A stretch of 32,270 nucleotides of DNA from Chloroflexi bacterium HGW-Chloroflexi-4 (GCA_002840715.1 PHBW01000034.1:1-32270), one strand, 5' to 3'; shown: positions 7,845 through 16,016, counted from the stretch's first letter. A program made the numbers and translations. The notes: generated by a model not told the origin, from the sequence alone.

Positions 7845-8765
7845 ATGAAAAATAATTTTAGAGTGTTGATTATAGCTTTTGTGATCGTTCTTATTGCTTT
7901 GAGCATTCTTGCAATCCCCTCAATTGGAGATCCTATCAAAAAAAAGATCTGGAGTAATCCTGAAAATATACCTACCTTGATAGAAACCACTGCAAGTGTT
8001 CAAAATGAATTTGGATCATCAACCTTTGAAGAAGAATCAACCCAAGAGGTTGCCGACTCGCAGGTATTTACAGAAGATCCAATAAAGGCTGAGGGAGAGA
8101 TAAAAGTCACAAATATTTTCTATGACGATGATCATCTACTAATACAAGGAACCTTATTATTGGGTCCGAGTAATTTGGCTGTTAATCATGCCAGAGGTTT
8201 CTTCCCTGACACCATAGTTCGTGACGCAGTCAATAATGTCTACATACCAGAGATAGTTATTGATGATAAATATTTAGATATTGATGGTTGTAATGGACAA
8301 ACGCACGATTGGGTTTTTCAGATAGAAGCTGGTTCCATAACTTGGCCTCTCACGATTACGATAAACTCAGTCCCTGCTGAATCAGAGCCTTATGCCACAT
8401 CATATTTAAATGTGGATGTTGGAAACAATCCAAAAATTGGACAAAAATGGAATGTTAACAAAGATATTCCATTAGGTCCAAAAACGGTTCGGTTTGTTTC
8501 CATTGAGAGAAAGCAAACTGATTCAAAAAACGGGTATGAATTAGTATTAATTCAAGATTTTGACCTTTCCTTTTTCCCTAAGATCGTTAGCGGAGCAATT
8601 TCTGATAGTAGTGGGCATGGCGCAGGATTACACGGGGAACCATTTTGGTATTTCCAAAGTTATCCAGGTGAGGTTCCCACTGGATTATTGACAATTGAGA
8701 TTAATGGAACTGGAACGATCACCATTGTTGGACCATGGCAAATAACTGTACCCGAACCACTTTAG
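7845..8765 (+). CDS. membrane-anchored protein paralogous to the anti-sigma ectodomain
   Basis: The 306-residue protein has a short basic N-terminus and one hydrophobic helix (about 6-26, 'VLIIAFVIVLIALSILAIP'), so most of it lies outside the membrane. From about residue 165 to the end it aligns with the C-terminal third of the 4854-6254 product: 'WPLTITINSVPAESEPY', 'VDVGNNPKIGQKW', 'GPKTVRFVSIERKQTD', 'GEVPTGLLTIEINGTGTITI'. It lacks the sigma-coupled cytoplasmic part, so it could be a decoy or co-sensor for the same signal. That role is an inference. AAGGA precedes the ATG. It lies 63 bases after the split protease gene and may be co-transcribed with it. Confidence 0.75.
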   Translation: MKNNFRVLIIAFVIVLIALSILAIPSIGDPIKKKIWSNPENIPTLIETTASVQNEFGSSTFEEESTQEVADSQVFTEDPIKAEGEIKVTNIFYDDDHLLIQGTLLLGPSNLAVNHARGFFPDTIVRDAVNNVYIPEIVIDDKYLDIDGCNGQTHDWVFQIEAGSITWPLTITINSVPAESEPYATSYLNVDVGNNPKIGQKWNVNKDIPLGPKTVRFVSIERKQTDSKNGYELVLIQDFDLSFFPKIVSGAISDSSGHGAGLHGEPFWYFQSYPGEVPTGLLTIEINGTGTITIVGPWQITVPEPL

Positions 8766-8897
8766 TCAGCTCATGAATCGTTTTCAATCGTAAATATTCA
8801 ACAAGATATCGATTGCAGCTCGTATTCATTTGATAAGTTATAAATCGATCATTTCGTTTATGTCAGTTGTGGTGAGGATTTAATTCACAAGTATTAA

Positions 8898-9959
8898 GTG
8901 AGCAAACTTATGATGAAATTTAAAAAAATCGTGTGTGTACTTACTTTTTGTATCATTGTATTTACATACCAAAATGCGAAAGCTCAATCAGAGAATCTGA
9001 ATTCCCAATTACCTCCTACACCTTCGGACCTGATAGATGCGGTTAACGATTTACGAATCGCGAATGGATTGCGTCCGTTAAAAGAGCATCAAGTGCTAAT
9101 GCAAATTGCCCAGATTGAGGTGGAGGGTGTCGCCGCTGGAAATTTCGGACACTGGCGCCCAAACAATATCTCGTTAGGACAATGGCTGATTTCACTTGGG
9201 TATCCATTGGCAGGGGATTTATCCCTTGATGGATATAGATCAGAAAATTTTACTGCTGGCGTTGATCTTAGGGTCCAAGGTGTGATCCGAAAGTGGAGTG
9301 AAGATGAAGCTCACTTAAACACGATGTTATCTCCATATCGTACCGATATAGGTGTTGGAATTTCAACTTCTGTTGATGAGGTGGGACAAACAGTTTATTT
9401 CTATGTTCTTGAAACTGCTCTTCAAACTCAGGATAACCTTATGCAAAGCAAAGCCTATCCAACACTTACAGCTATCGCAATGAATCAAGGGGGAATGTAC
9501 GGAGATGCAACACAGGCCGCCTTATCACTCCAAGTATCACAATATATCATTCCGGTTGTTCGTGCTACAGCCAGACCAGACGGTGATGTGATCCATGAAG
9601 TTAGAAACGGGCAGAGCCTGTGGAGCATTGCCATAGAGTATGGAGTCAAGATCGATCAGATCCGTCAATTGAACAATTTGCCTTCAATAGATATATATCT
9701 TGGTCAAAAGTTATTGGTACAAAAGAACGCTACCCAACAACCAACCCCAACACCCGCTATGACCGCAACTCCCACTGTTGAGATGAGTAAAACACAAGAG
9801 CTGAACTTATCAACTATTACAACCACCCCTTACCCGAATGAGGAGCACATTGCTCAAGAGAAAAGGCCGAACAATTTAAGTTTTGGTGTAATGGCTATCT
9901 TATTATTTGGTGGGTTGTTTTTTGTTTTTGCCAAGAAAATGCTGAATGGGATAAGATGA
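8898..9959 (+). CDS. secreted CAP/SCP-domain protein with LysM and C-terminal membrane helix
   Basis: This 353-residue protein has a signal peptide (about 1-30, ending 'NAKAQS'). A CAP domain follows (about 40-175), with 'LIDAVNDLRIANGLRPLKEH', 'GNFGHWRP' and 'VIRKWSEDEAHLNTMLSPYR', resembling bacterial YkwD-type proteins. Next comes a LysM domain (about 233-275, 'EVRNGQSLWSIAIEYGVKID ... IYLGQKLLVQ'), a Pro/Thr-rich linker and a hydrophobic C-terminal helix (about 328-346). LysM binds peptidoglycan, so it is probably a surface protein. No good ribosome site precedes the GTG 8898; ATG 8910 or 8913 are in-frame alternatives that keep the signal peptide. Confidence 0.82.
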   Translation: MSKLMMKFKKIVCVLTFCIIVFTYQNAKAQSENLNSQLPPTPSDLIDAVNDLRIANGLRPLKEHQVLMQIAQIEVEGVAAGNFGHWRPNNISLGQWLISLGYPLAGDLSLDGYRSENFTAGVDLRVQGVIRKWSEDEAHLNTMLSPYRTDIGVGISTSVDEVGQTVYFYVLETALQTQDNLMQSKAYPTLTAIAMNQGGMYGDATQAALSLQVSQYIIPVVRATARPDGDVIHEVRNGQSLWSIAIEYGVKIDQIRQLNNLPSIDIYLGQKLLVQKNATQQPTPTPAMTATPTVEMSKTQELNLSTITTTPYPNEEHIAQEKRPNNLSFGVMAILLFGGLFFVFAKKMLNGIR

Positions 9960-10006
9960 TCTTTCTTCCCAATTAACTAGTTCAAGGAATAAACGCATGG
10001 TTAAAC

Positions 10007-10029
10007 CAAAAACGACCATTGCTGGTCGC
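10007..10029 (-). terminator. minus-strand hairpin terminator behind the tRNA relic (copy 1)
   Basis: On the minus strand CGACC pairs with GGTCG across six bases and is followed by TTTTTGG. The same hairpin and T run are kept at 15983-16006 and 25733-25754, consistent with a former tRNA terminator. Confidence 0.55.
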
Positions 10030-10038
10030 CTGGAAAAT

Positions 10039-10080
10039 AGTAGCGGGGCTCAGATTAGAACTGAGGACCTCCGGGTTACG
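10039..10080 (-). pseudogene. tRNA 3'-half relic (copy 1)
   Basis: Read on the minus strand this gives GTAACCCGGAGG, then a perfect T-arm stem CTCAG/CTGAG around TTCTAAT, then CCCCGCTA. It resembles the 3' half of a tRNA, with the T-loop changed from TTCGAAT. No D-arm or 5' acceptor strand is present. Confidence 0.6.
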
Positions 10081-10297
10081 CCAGCACCCAGCGCGGTGTG
10101 AGTAATGCTCCTGAATCCGTGCCGTTTGTGCGTCGGGTTCTGCAAAACAGCTAAACTGACGAACGCTGGTTCACACTTACCTGGCATGCAGCAGTAGTTG
10201 ATCGATATTCAGTAGTCCTTTTGCCTGGGTTCGTCAAGTCCCTTTTTAGTCTTTTTATAATTTTCTTTATTTATACCCGCTCTAATTGGGCGCGATG

Positions 10298-10313
10298 TAT
10301 AATTAATTTTAGA
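10298..10313 (+). promoter_or_regulatory. TATAAT -10 box of a probable leaderless promoter
   Basis: TATAAT (10298-10303) ends ten bases before the ATG at 10314, so transcription would start within a few bases of the start codon. The block GCGATGTATAATTAATT..AGAATGTC is conserved at the second regulator (16316-16334) while the sequence upstream differs. No Shine-Dalgarno is present. Confidence 0.6.
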
Positions 10314-13013
10314 ATGTCTGAGCCACTTCTCCTCACAAAACTTTATGTTCCGCTACCTCGGCCAAAAATTGTTTCCCGTCCTCGCCTGATCGAGCGGTTG
10401 AATGAGGGAATGCACTGTAAACTGATTCTTATCTCTGCCCCGGCTGGTTTTGGAAAAACCACGCTGGTAAGCGAATGGCTTGCTGGTTGCCAGCGACCGG
10501 TTGCCTGGCTGTCACTGGACGAAGGGGATAACGTCCCCACGCGTTTTCTGACTTACCTCGTGGCGGCATTGCAGACAATTGCGCCGAAGATCGGAGTGGG
10601 AGTGTTATCTGCCCTCCAATCGCCTCAGCCACCGCCATCCGAAGTGATCTTGACCACCCTGCTCAACGAAATTACCACTCTTCCAGATCATTTCATCCTC
10701 GTTCTGGACGACTATCACGTAATCGATTCCAAACCGGTTGGCAATGTCCTCACGTTTCTGCTCGAGCACCTGCCTCCACACATGCACCTGGTCATCGCCA
10801 CTCGCGAGGATCCAAACCTGCCCTTGGCTCGCTACCGTGTCCGGGGTCAATTGACCGAATTGCGCGCTGCCGACTTGCGTTTTACCCCCGCCGAAGCCGC
10901 TGGTTTTCTCAACCAAATGATGAGCTTGAACCTCTCCGAGAAAGAAATCGCCGTACTGGAAGCCCGCACCGAAGGCTGGATTGCCGGCTTGCAATTGGCC
11001 GCGCTTTCCATGAAGGGGCATCAAGACACCACCAGTTTTATCCAATCTTTCACCGGCAGCCACCATTTCGTGCTGGATTATCTGATTGAAGAAGTCCTGC
11101 AACAGCAGCCAGAAGAAGTTCAGACTTTTCTACTGCGAACATCCATCCTTGATCGCTTATGCGGCTCATTGTGTGACGCTATTTTGGGTTCTCCTTCTGT
11201 TTCCGGGCAGGAAACCCTGGAATATCTCGAAAATGCCAACCTGTTCATTATCTCTTTGGATAACGAGCGGTGTTGGTACCGCTATCACCATCTCTTTGCT
11301 GATTTACTGCGCCAGAGACTGGGAAAACCCAAAGAATTCGCCGATTTCCACTTGCGTGCCAGCCAGTGGCATGAAGAGAACGGCGACTTGGGCGCGGCGT
11401 TTCACCACGCCATCGCAGCCGGGGAATTTGTCCGGGCGGCGGGGTTGGCTGAAACGGTCTGGCAGGGCATGAATGGCAGTTTTCAGTCTGCCGCTTGGCT
11501 GGGCTGGGTGAATATGCTGCCAGATAAGCTGATCCGCACCAGGCCTGTGCTCTGTACCCAGATTGCCCAGGCATTTACGGATACCGGCGAATTGGAGGCC
11601 AGCGAGTTGCGCCTGCAGGACGCTGAACGATGCCTAGATGGTTCGGACGTAGAGAACGAAGCGCAGCTTAAGCCCCTGCCAGCAATGATCGCTTTGACCC
11701 GCACTTACAACGCTCAGGTGCAGGGCAATTCCGCCGCAACGTTGAAATACGCCGAGCTGGCGCTCCAACTCATCCCCGAAGATGACTTTGACCGGCGCGC
11801 CCAGGCCACCACTATATTGGAGGTCACCTATTGGGCCAACGGCAATCTGGAGTCGGCCATCCGGGGGATTGGTGATTCGATGAAGAGATTGACCCAGCTG
11901 GGCAATCTTGTCTTCGTGGTTGCCAGCGCCTTTGCTGTCGCCGACCTGCTGGTGGGCCTGGGGAGTCTGAGCGAGGCCGAGCGGACCTATCAGGATGCCT
12001 TGCAAGTGGCCGCCCAACATAGCCCGGAGGCTGAACACATCACTGCCCACCATCATCTCGGTCTGTCCATGATCTACCGTCAACGGGGAGATGACACCCT
12101 CGCCGCTCATCATTTGAAACGAGCCGCCGAATTGGGTTTGCAAACCACCCTGGTGGATTGGCTGTACCGCTGGCATGTGGTCCAGGCCCAACTGAAAGAG
12201 GCCGCAGGCGATCTGGAAACCGCCCTGTCTCTACTAGAGGAGGCTAAACGGGCCTATATCCAAACCCTCGTGCCTGACCTGCACCCCATTGCGGCCCAGA
12301 AAGCGCGCATCTATCTCAAACAGGGGCGGCTCGATAAAGCCCGAGCGTGGGCAGTAGAAAGCGGGCTTTCACTGGCAGATGAAGTCAGCTACTTGCATGA
12401 GTTCGAGCACCTCACCCTGGCACGGCTGGAAATCGCCAACCCGCAGGTCAACACCCTGCTCACACGCCTGTTGCAAGCCGCCGAAGCGCAAAAGCGCCGG
12501 GGCAGCGCACTCGATATCCTGCTGGTGCAGGCGCTGGCCTACGAGGCGCAGGGCAATCGCCCCCAGGCTCTCACCTCGCTCGAACATGCCCTATCCCTGG
12601 CGGAGCCGGAAGGCTATGTTCGTATCTTTGTGGATGAAGGCAAACCGATGCGAATGTTGATTGAAAAACAATCGCGCAATCGTGACCATCCGCTGAGCGG
12701 TTATGCGGACAAACTCCTGGCTGCCTTTACACAACCAGTGGCTGCGCAAAAATCAGCAACACATGCACTGCACCAAGCGCAGCGAGGGGCAAGTGTCATT
12801 CATCAAAAAGTAGACATGTTGGAGCCTTTGAGCGAACGCGAGCTGGAAGTGCTCAGGCTGCTTCGAAGCGAATTAAGCGGCCCGGAAATTGCCCAACAAC
12901 TGATTATCTCGCTCCACACTCTGCGAACCCACACCAATAACATTTACAATAAACTGGGGGTGAACAACCGCCGGGCGGCCGTCCGCCGCGCTGAGGAACT
13001 CGATTTGTTATAG
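10314..13013 (+). CDS. LAL/MalT-type ATP-dependent LuxR transcriptional regulator (module A)
   Basis: The 899-residue protein carries an N-terminal P-loop NTPase with Walker A 'APAGFGKTT' (42-50), Walker B 'LVLDDYH' (129-135) and a sensor-like 'VIATREDPNLPLARYR'. A long TPR-like helical region follows. The C-terminal LuxR helix-turn-helix (about 830-899) reads 'LSERELEVLRLLRSELSGPE', 'IAQQLIISLHTLRTHTNNIY'. MalT-type proteins bind an inducer through the helical region, use ATP to oligomerise and activate promoters; the inducer here is unknown. The ATG at 10314 is chosen over 10221 because homology to the second regulator begins there and the TATAAT lies between them. The gene is more GC-rich than the DNA before 10 kb and ends at a strong terminator. 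Confidence 0.93.
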   Translation: MSEPLLLTKLYVPLPRPKIVSRPRLIERLNEGMHCKLILISAPAGFGKTTLVSEWLAGCQRPVAWLSLDEGDNVPTRFLTYLVAALQTIAPKIGVGVLSALQSPQPPPSEVILTTLLNEITTLPDHFILVLDDYHVIDSKPVGNVLTFLLEHLPPHMHLVIATREDPNLPLARYRVRGQLTELRAADLRFTPAEAAGFLNQMMSLNLSEKEIAVLEARTEGWIAGLQLAALSMKGHQDTTSFIQSFTGSHHFVLDYLIEEVLQQQPEEVQTFLLRTSILDRLCGSLCDAILGSPSVSGQETLEYLENANLFIISLDNERCWYRYHHLFADLLRQRLGKPKEFADFHLRASQWHEENGDLGAAFHHAIAAGEFVRAAGLAETVWQGMNGSFQSAAWLGWVNMLPDKLIRTRPVLCTQIAQAFTDTGELEASELRLQDAERCLDGSDVENEAQLKPLPAMIALTRTYNAQVQGNSAATLKYAELALQLIPEDDFDRRAQATTILEVTYWANGNLESAIRGIGDSMKRLTQLGNLVFVVASAFAVADLLVGLGSLSEAERTYQDALQVAAQHSPEAEHITAHHHLGLSMIYRQRGDDTLAAHHLKRAAELGLQTTLVDWLYRWHVVQAQLKEAAGDLETALSLLEEAKRAYIQTLVPDLHPIAAQKARIYLKQGRLDKARAWAVESGLSLADEVSYLHEFEHLTLARLEIANPQVNTLLTRLLQAAEAQKRRGSALDILLVQALAYEAQGNRPQALTSLEHALSLAEPEGYVRIFVDEGKPMRMLIEKQSRNRDHPLSGYADKLLAAFTQPVAAQKSATHALHQAQRGASVIHQKVDMLEPLSERELEVLRLLRSELSGPEIAQQLIISLHTLRTHTNNIYNKLGVNNRRAAVRRAEELDLL

Positions 13014-13037
13014 CGGATACGCAATCATTAACTCTGA

Positions 13038-13077
13038 CCCTGGCAAGTGGTTTGAACCACTTGCCAGGGCTTTTTAT
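13038..13077 (+). terminator. strong Rho-independent terminator after LAL regulator A
   Basis: CCCTGGCAAGTGGTT (13038-13052) pairs perfectly with AACCACTTGCCAGGG (13055-13069), followed by CTTTTTATTT. It separates the regulator from the genes downstream. Confidence 0.9.
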
Positions 13078-13102
13078 TTCCACAACAACCTCCCGATCAA
13101 GA

Positions 13103-13126
13103 ATCAACACATCAATCAACACATAT
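13103..13126 (+). repeat. two tandem 12-bp repeats before the small conserved gene (module A)
   Basis: ATCAACACATCA is followed immediately by ATCAACACATAT, differing in the last two bases. It lies between the terminator and the start of the 13202 gene, where an activator site would be expected. Module B has a different 12-bp tandem pair in the same place (19174-19197). Confidence 0.5.
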
Positions 13127-13201
13127 AGTGATGACACCTCACCACATCGAGCAGTATCCTTTGGGCAGATAAACAACGAAAAGAAAAACACGAGGCGCAT
13201 G

Positions 13202-13513
13202 ATGAGTGACAAACAAACATTCGACGAAAAACATTACCAAAATCAATACTACGAAATCCGCCTCGAGGGACACCTGGACGACCGGTGGACAGACTGGTAT
13301 GAAGGCCTGACTATCTCGCTGGAAGAGGACGGCGATACGCTCTTAACCGGACCCGTGGTTGACCAGGCCGCGTTGCATGGTTTGCTTAAAAAAGTGCGTG
13401 ATTTAGGCATGTCATTGGTCTCAGTTCGTCCTCTCGGACCCGACCCCTCGAATACTCTCCCCCTTCGGGGACTTCGCGGGACTGGACAGGCGGATAGGTC
13501 AGATGTCAAATAG
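13202..13513 (+). CDS. small conserved protein, 'GHLD-RWTDW-GLTI' family (module A)
   Basis: This protein of about 103 residues has no membrane segment or signal peptide. Its core reads 'YEIRLEGHLDDRWTDWYEGL', 'TISLEEDGDTLLTGPVVDQA', 'ALHGLLKKVRDLGMSLVSV', nearly identical to the product of 19307-19579. I recognise this as a hypothetical family common in Chloroflexota and Actinobacteria, without an established function. The last 25 residues (Pro/Gly/Arg-rich) are not shared with the paralogue and come from a GC-rich stretch, so they may be a read-through tail. The start is ATG 13202, or 13199 three bases earlier; GAGG lies at 13192-13195. Being directly downstream of a LAL regulator in both modules suggests a functional link. 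Confidence 0.8.
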   Translation: MSDKQTFDEKHYQNQYYEIRLEGHLDDRWTDWYEGLTISLEEDGDTLLTGPVVDQAALHGLLKKVRDLGMSLVSVRPLGPDPSNTLPLRGLRGTGQADRSDVK

Positions 13514-13659
13514 TAAATGGATAGAGCTCCTTGGAAAGGTGGTTTGCCTTTGATAACATTCCCAGCCCATTTCAACTCCTGGTAAACGGGTGGCGACCAC
13601 AATTTTATTCAAGTCCAAATTAATGAAACACATCCTTATCGTTCAAGAAGGAGATAAAA

Positions 13660-14061
13660 ATGAATACAAACAAAGAGACTGCAAGAAATCTGTTGGATGT
13701 GAGAATAATCCTTGCAGTACTATGGGTAGCTGGAATGTTAAGTAGTTTAAATGGGGATACGTACCGCTTATCTGCGGCTACCGGACCTATCGGAGGAAAC
13801 CCTAAATGGTTGTCGGTGTTCGCGGCGGTGATAGTGGGTCACGTTTTTATGAGTGTCTTGACCCTGACATTGAAGTCTCCCGTGAGTCGTTGGGCAAACC
13901 GCATTATGGGCATATTCTATGCGGTTATTACTCTTGTTTATTGTTTTATGGTTCTTGTATCGCGATCTGCTGGTTATGAGATAGTTTGGGCCACAGGCCA
14001 ACTTGTGTGTGCCTTACTGGTTGTTTGGTACGCTTGGAAATGGACTAACCCCGAAGGTTAG
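13660..14061 (+). CDS. small four-helix membrane protein (DUF6326-like), module A
   Basis: The 133-residue protein has four hydrophobic segments (about 15-32, 50-70, 80-100, 107-126), with 'VSRWANRIMGIFYAVITLVY' between the second and third and 'VVWYAWKWTNPEG' at the end. It is homologous to the products of 15095 and 19635, which share the 'xVSRWVNII' and 'YAWxW' features. I place the family near DUF6326; the function is unknown. AAGGAG precedes the ATG by eight bases. It begins a tight run with the MDR oxidoreductase and the 15095 gene. Confidence 0.75.
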   Translation: MNTNKETARNLLDVRIILAVLWVAGMLSSLNGDTYRLSAATGPIGGNPKWLSVFAAVIVGHVFMSVLTLTLKSPVSRWANRIMGIFYAVITLVYCFMVLVSRSAGYEIVWATGQLVCALLVVWYAWKWTNPEG

Positions 14062-14103
14062 CCCTGATTTATGATGCCGGTCAAAAGAATTAGGAGAAAA
14101 ACC

Positions 14104-15090
14104 ATGAAAGCGATTGTATACACAAAATATGGACCGCCAGATGTTCTTCGTCTCGAAGAAGTGAAAAAGCCTTCCTTCAATGAAGATCAAGTGCTGGTAA
14201 AAGTCCACGCAGCATCAATCAATGCGAGCGACTGGCACTATTTGACTGCTGATCCTTTTCCGATGCGTTTGATTGGAAATGGAGTGTTCAAGCCTAAAAA
14301 CATAATCCTTGGTGTTGATGTTGCAGGGTGTGTTGAGGCTATTGGGAAAAAGGTCAAACTCTTTCGGCCAGGAGATGAAGTGTTTGGAGATATTTTTGGT
14401 CAGGGAAACGGCAGTTTTGCAGAATATGTTTCTGTCCCTGAATCCACTTTGGCAATAAAGCCGCCCATGGTTTCATTTGAAGAGGCTGCGGCGTTACCTG
14501 TTGCAGCCGTCACTGCCCTGCAAGGCTTGCGCGATCAAGGGCATATTCAACCCGGGCAAAAAGTTCTGATCAACGGGGCGTCTGGCGGGGTGGGGACGTT
14601 TGCGGTGCAGATTGCCAAGGCGTTTGGATCGGAAGTGACTGCCGTTTGCAGCACCCGGAATTTGGAGATAGCGCACTCGATCGGCGCAGACCACGTCATT
14701 GACTACACCATAGAGGATTTCACCCAAAATGGACAGCAGTATGATCTCATCCTTGCGGTGAATGGCTTTCATCCGCTTTCCGCGTACAAGCGTGCTTTAA
14801 CTCCCAAGGGCATTTACGTTTTCATAGGAGGATTACCAAACCAAATATTCCAGTCACTCTTCCTTGGACCTTTAATGTCAAAAAGCAATGGCAGAAAAAT
14901 GACAAGCAAAATGAAAAAAGCAAATCAAAAAGATTTGCTTTTCATAAGAGATCTTTTGGAAGGCGGAAAGATCAGACCGGTTATAGATGAATGCTACCCG
15001 TTAAGTAAAACAGCTGAAGCTTTTCGGTATTTTGAAAAAGGTCACGCCCGAGGCAAAGTGGTTATCACTATCGCGGAACAGGAGAAATAA
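14104..15090 (+). CDS. NAD(P)-dependent MDR oxidoreductase, quinone-reductase-like (module A)
   Basis: The 328-residue protein has an N-terminal GroES-like domain ('MKAIVYTKYGPPDVLRLEEV', 'GVDVAGCVEAIGKKVKLFRP', 'GDEVFG') and a Rossmann domain with the NAD(P)H motif 'INGASGGVGTFAVQIAKAFG' (about 154-173) and 'SIGADHVIDY'. The structural-zinc cysteines of alcohol dehydrogenases are absent, as in zinc-less quinone reductases. Substrate is unknown. The ATG at 14104 is chosen for the GGAG seven to ten bases upstream and the canonical MKAI start; an upstream ATG at 14071 would add 11 residues. It closely matches the 22957-23934 product in module B, and the next gene starts four bases after its stop. 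Confidence 0.92.
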   Translation: MKAIVYTKYGPPDVLRLEEVKKPSFNEDQVLVKVHAASINASDWHYLTADPFPMRLIGNGVFKPKNIILGVDVAGCVEAIGKKVKLFRPGDEVFGDIFGQGNGSFAEYVSVPESTLAIKPPMVSFEEAAALPVAAVTALQGLRDQGHIQPGQKVLINGASGGVGTFAVQIAKAFGSEVTAVCSTRNLEIAHSIGADHVIDYTIEDFTQNGQQYDLILAVNGFHPLSAYKRALTPKGIYVFIGGLPNQIFQSLFLGPLMSKSNGRKMTSKMKKANQKDLLFIRDLLEGGKIRPVIDECYPLSKTAEAFRYFEKGHARGKVVITIAEQEK

Positions 15091-15094
15091 GACA

Positions 15095-15457
15095 ATGGAT
15101 ATAAAAATTCTTCTATCTGCAACCTGGGTAGTTGCCACGCTAATTTATCTTTATGGTGATGTTTTGCGCATCTGCAGCGGCGACTTGGCAAAAAAACCGA
15201 TGGCCGACAAGAATTTAAACCAGTTCGTTTGGCTAGGGATCGCGGTTCTGATGTTGACGCCCATCTTGATGGTTTTCCTGACACTGGTAATGCCCCAGCC
15301 TGTGAGCCGTTGGGTGAATATTATCGTGGCTGCCTTCTTCTTCCTGTTCAACCTGGTTGGTCTACCCACTTATTTATCATTATGGGACAAATTCCTGATT
15401 GCAGTCAGCATGGGTTTCAATGTGGTCACGATTTTGTATGCGTGGAATTGGAGTTGA
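15095..15457 (+). CDS. small four-helix membrane protein (DUF6326-like), end of module A
   Basis: This is a 120-residue hydrophobic protein, 'MDIKILLSATWVVATLIYLY', 'GDVLRICSGD', 'MPQPVSRWVNIIVAAFFFLF', ending 'ILYAWNWS'. It has four predicted helices and the same layout as the 13660 and 19635 products. GGAGAAATAAGACA separates the previous stop region from its ATG, so the preceding gene's end carries its ribosome site (GGAG 15081-15084). Function is unknown. A longer frame from 15032 exists but would overlap the oxidoreductase. Confidence 0.75.
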   Translation: MDIKILLSATWVVATLIYLYGDVLRICSGDLAKKPMADKNLNQFVWLGIAVLMLTPILMVFLTLVMPQPVSRWVNIIVAAFFFLFNLVGLPTYLSLWDKFLIAVSMGFNVVTILYAWNWS

Positions 15458-15592
15458 GTTTTATTATTTGCTCATCCTGAGCCAATTTTAGCTATCAAGT
15501 TATATAATATCCTGCCACAATCCACCGCGGTATCTTGACCACGCTTGCTTAGAAAATGAAAAATCAGAGACCGACGGAATCTGGTTCACTCT

Positions 15593-15640
15593 TAGTAGCG
15601 GGGAGTGGATTCGAACTAATGACCAAAAGGTTACGAGCCT
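15593..15640 (-). pseudogene. tRNA 3'-half-like relic (copy 2a)
   Basis: On the minus strand this reads GGCTCGTAACC, then a TTCGAAT T-loop, then CCACTCCCCGCTACTA. The CTCGTAA would be an anticodon loop (CGT) but the T-arm stem is poorly paired and no 5' half exists. It may descend from the same tRNA as the CTCATAA copy. Confidence 0.45.
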
Positions 15641-15810
15641 GAATCTTGAAACCGAGGACATACGGGAAATATTTCTACTGGTTTTTGTCTAGCGAAGACG
15701 CTTCTTTTCTCTTAAAAAGGCCTGGGCTGTAATGGTCGTTTAGTTTGCCCTAGCAAGAGGACAATATAGATATTCCTATGGTTTTAGATAATCAAGACGT
15801 CCAGATCCCC

Positions 15811-15836
15811 ACAACCTATCCATATGGATAGGTTGT
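15811..15836. promoter_or_regulatory. 26-bp perfect palindrome
   Basis: ACAACCTATCCAT is followed directly by its exact reverse complement ATGGATAGGTTGT. A second small dyad AGGTTAAAAACCT (15838-15850) and TGGTATATT follow. The arrangement is conserved at 25563-25618. It could be a dimeric regulator site or a terminator. Confidence 0.55.
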
Positions 15837-16016
15837 CAGGTTAAAAACCTACCGAAATTGGTATATTGCGATGAAATCGATGAAATGATACGCTTGATCT
15901 ATCTCGAGTAGAGAATCATTTAGCTGTAAATAAACTATTTCTCTTCTCAACTAAATAACCAAGGAATCAACGCATGTTTAAACCAAAAACGACCATTGAT
16001 GGTCGCCTGGAAAATA

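Larger units (their letters stand above)
9968..10240. repeat. dispersed repeat, copy 1 (short form), upstream of the first LAL regulator
   Basis: This stretch is homologous to 15940-16265 and 25690-25960. Shared landmarks are 'TTCAAGGAAT..AACGCATG', 'TTAAACCAAAAACGACCATT', 'TGGAAAATAGTAGCGGGG' and, further on, 'GTAGTTGATCGATATTC'. With copy 2 it shares an insertion (GGGTTACGCCAGCACCCAG) absent from copy 3. On the minus strand it contains a tRNA 3'-half relic and a hairpin terminator. Confidence 0.8.

Noticed and set aside
10605..11102. Long minus-strand frames inside the LAL regulator genes (also 11634-12191)
   Set aside because: Shadow frames in GC-richer coding DNA; no ribosome sites and the plus-strand protein is unambiguous.
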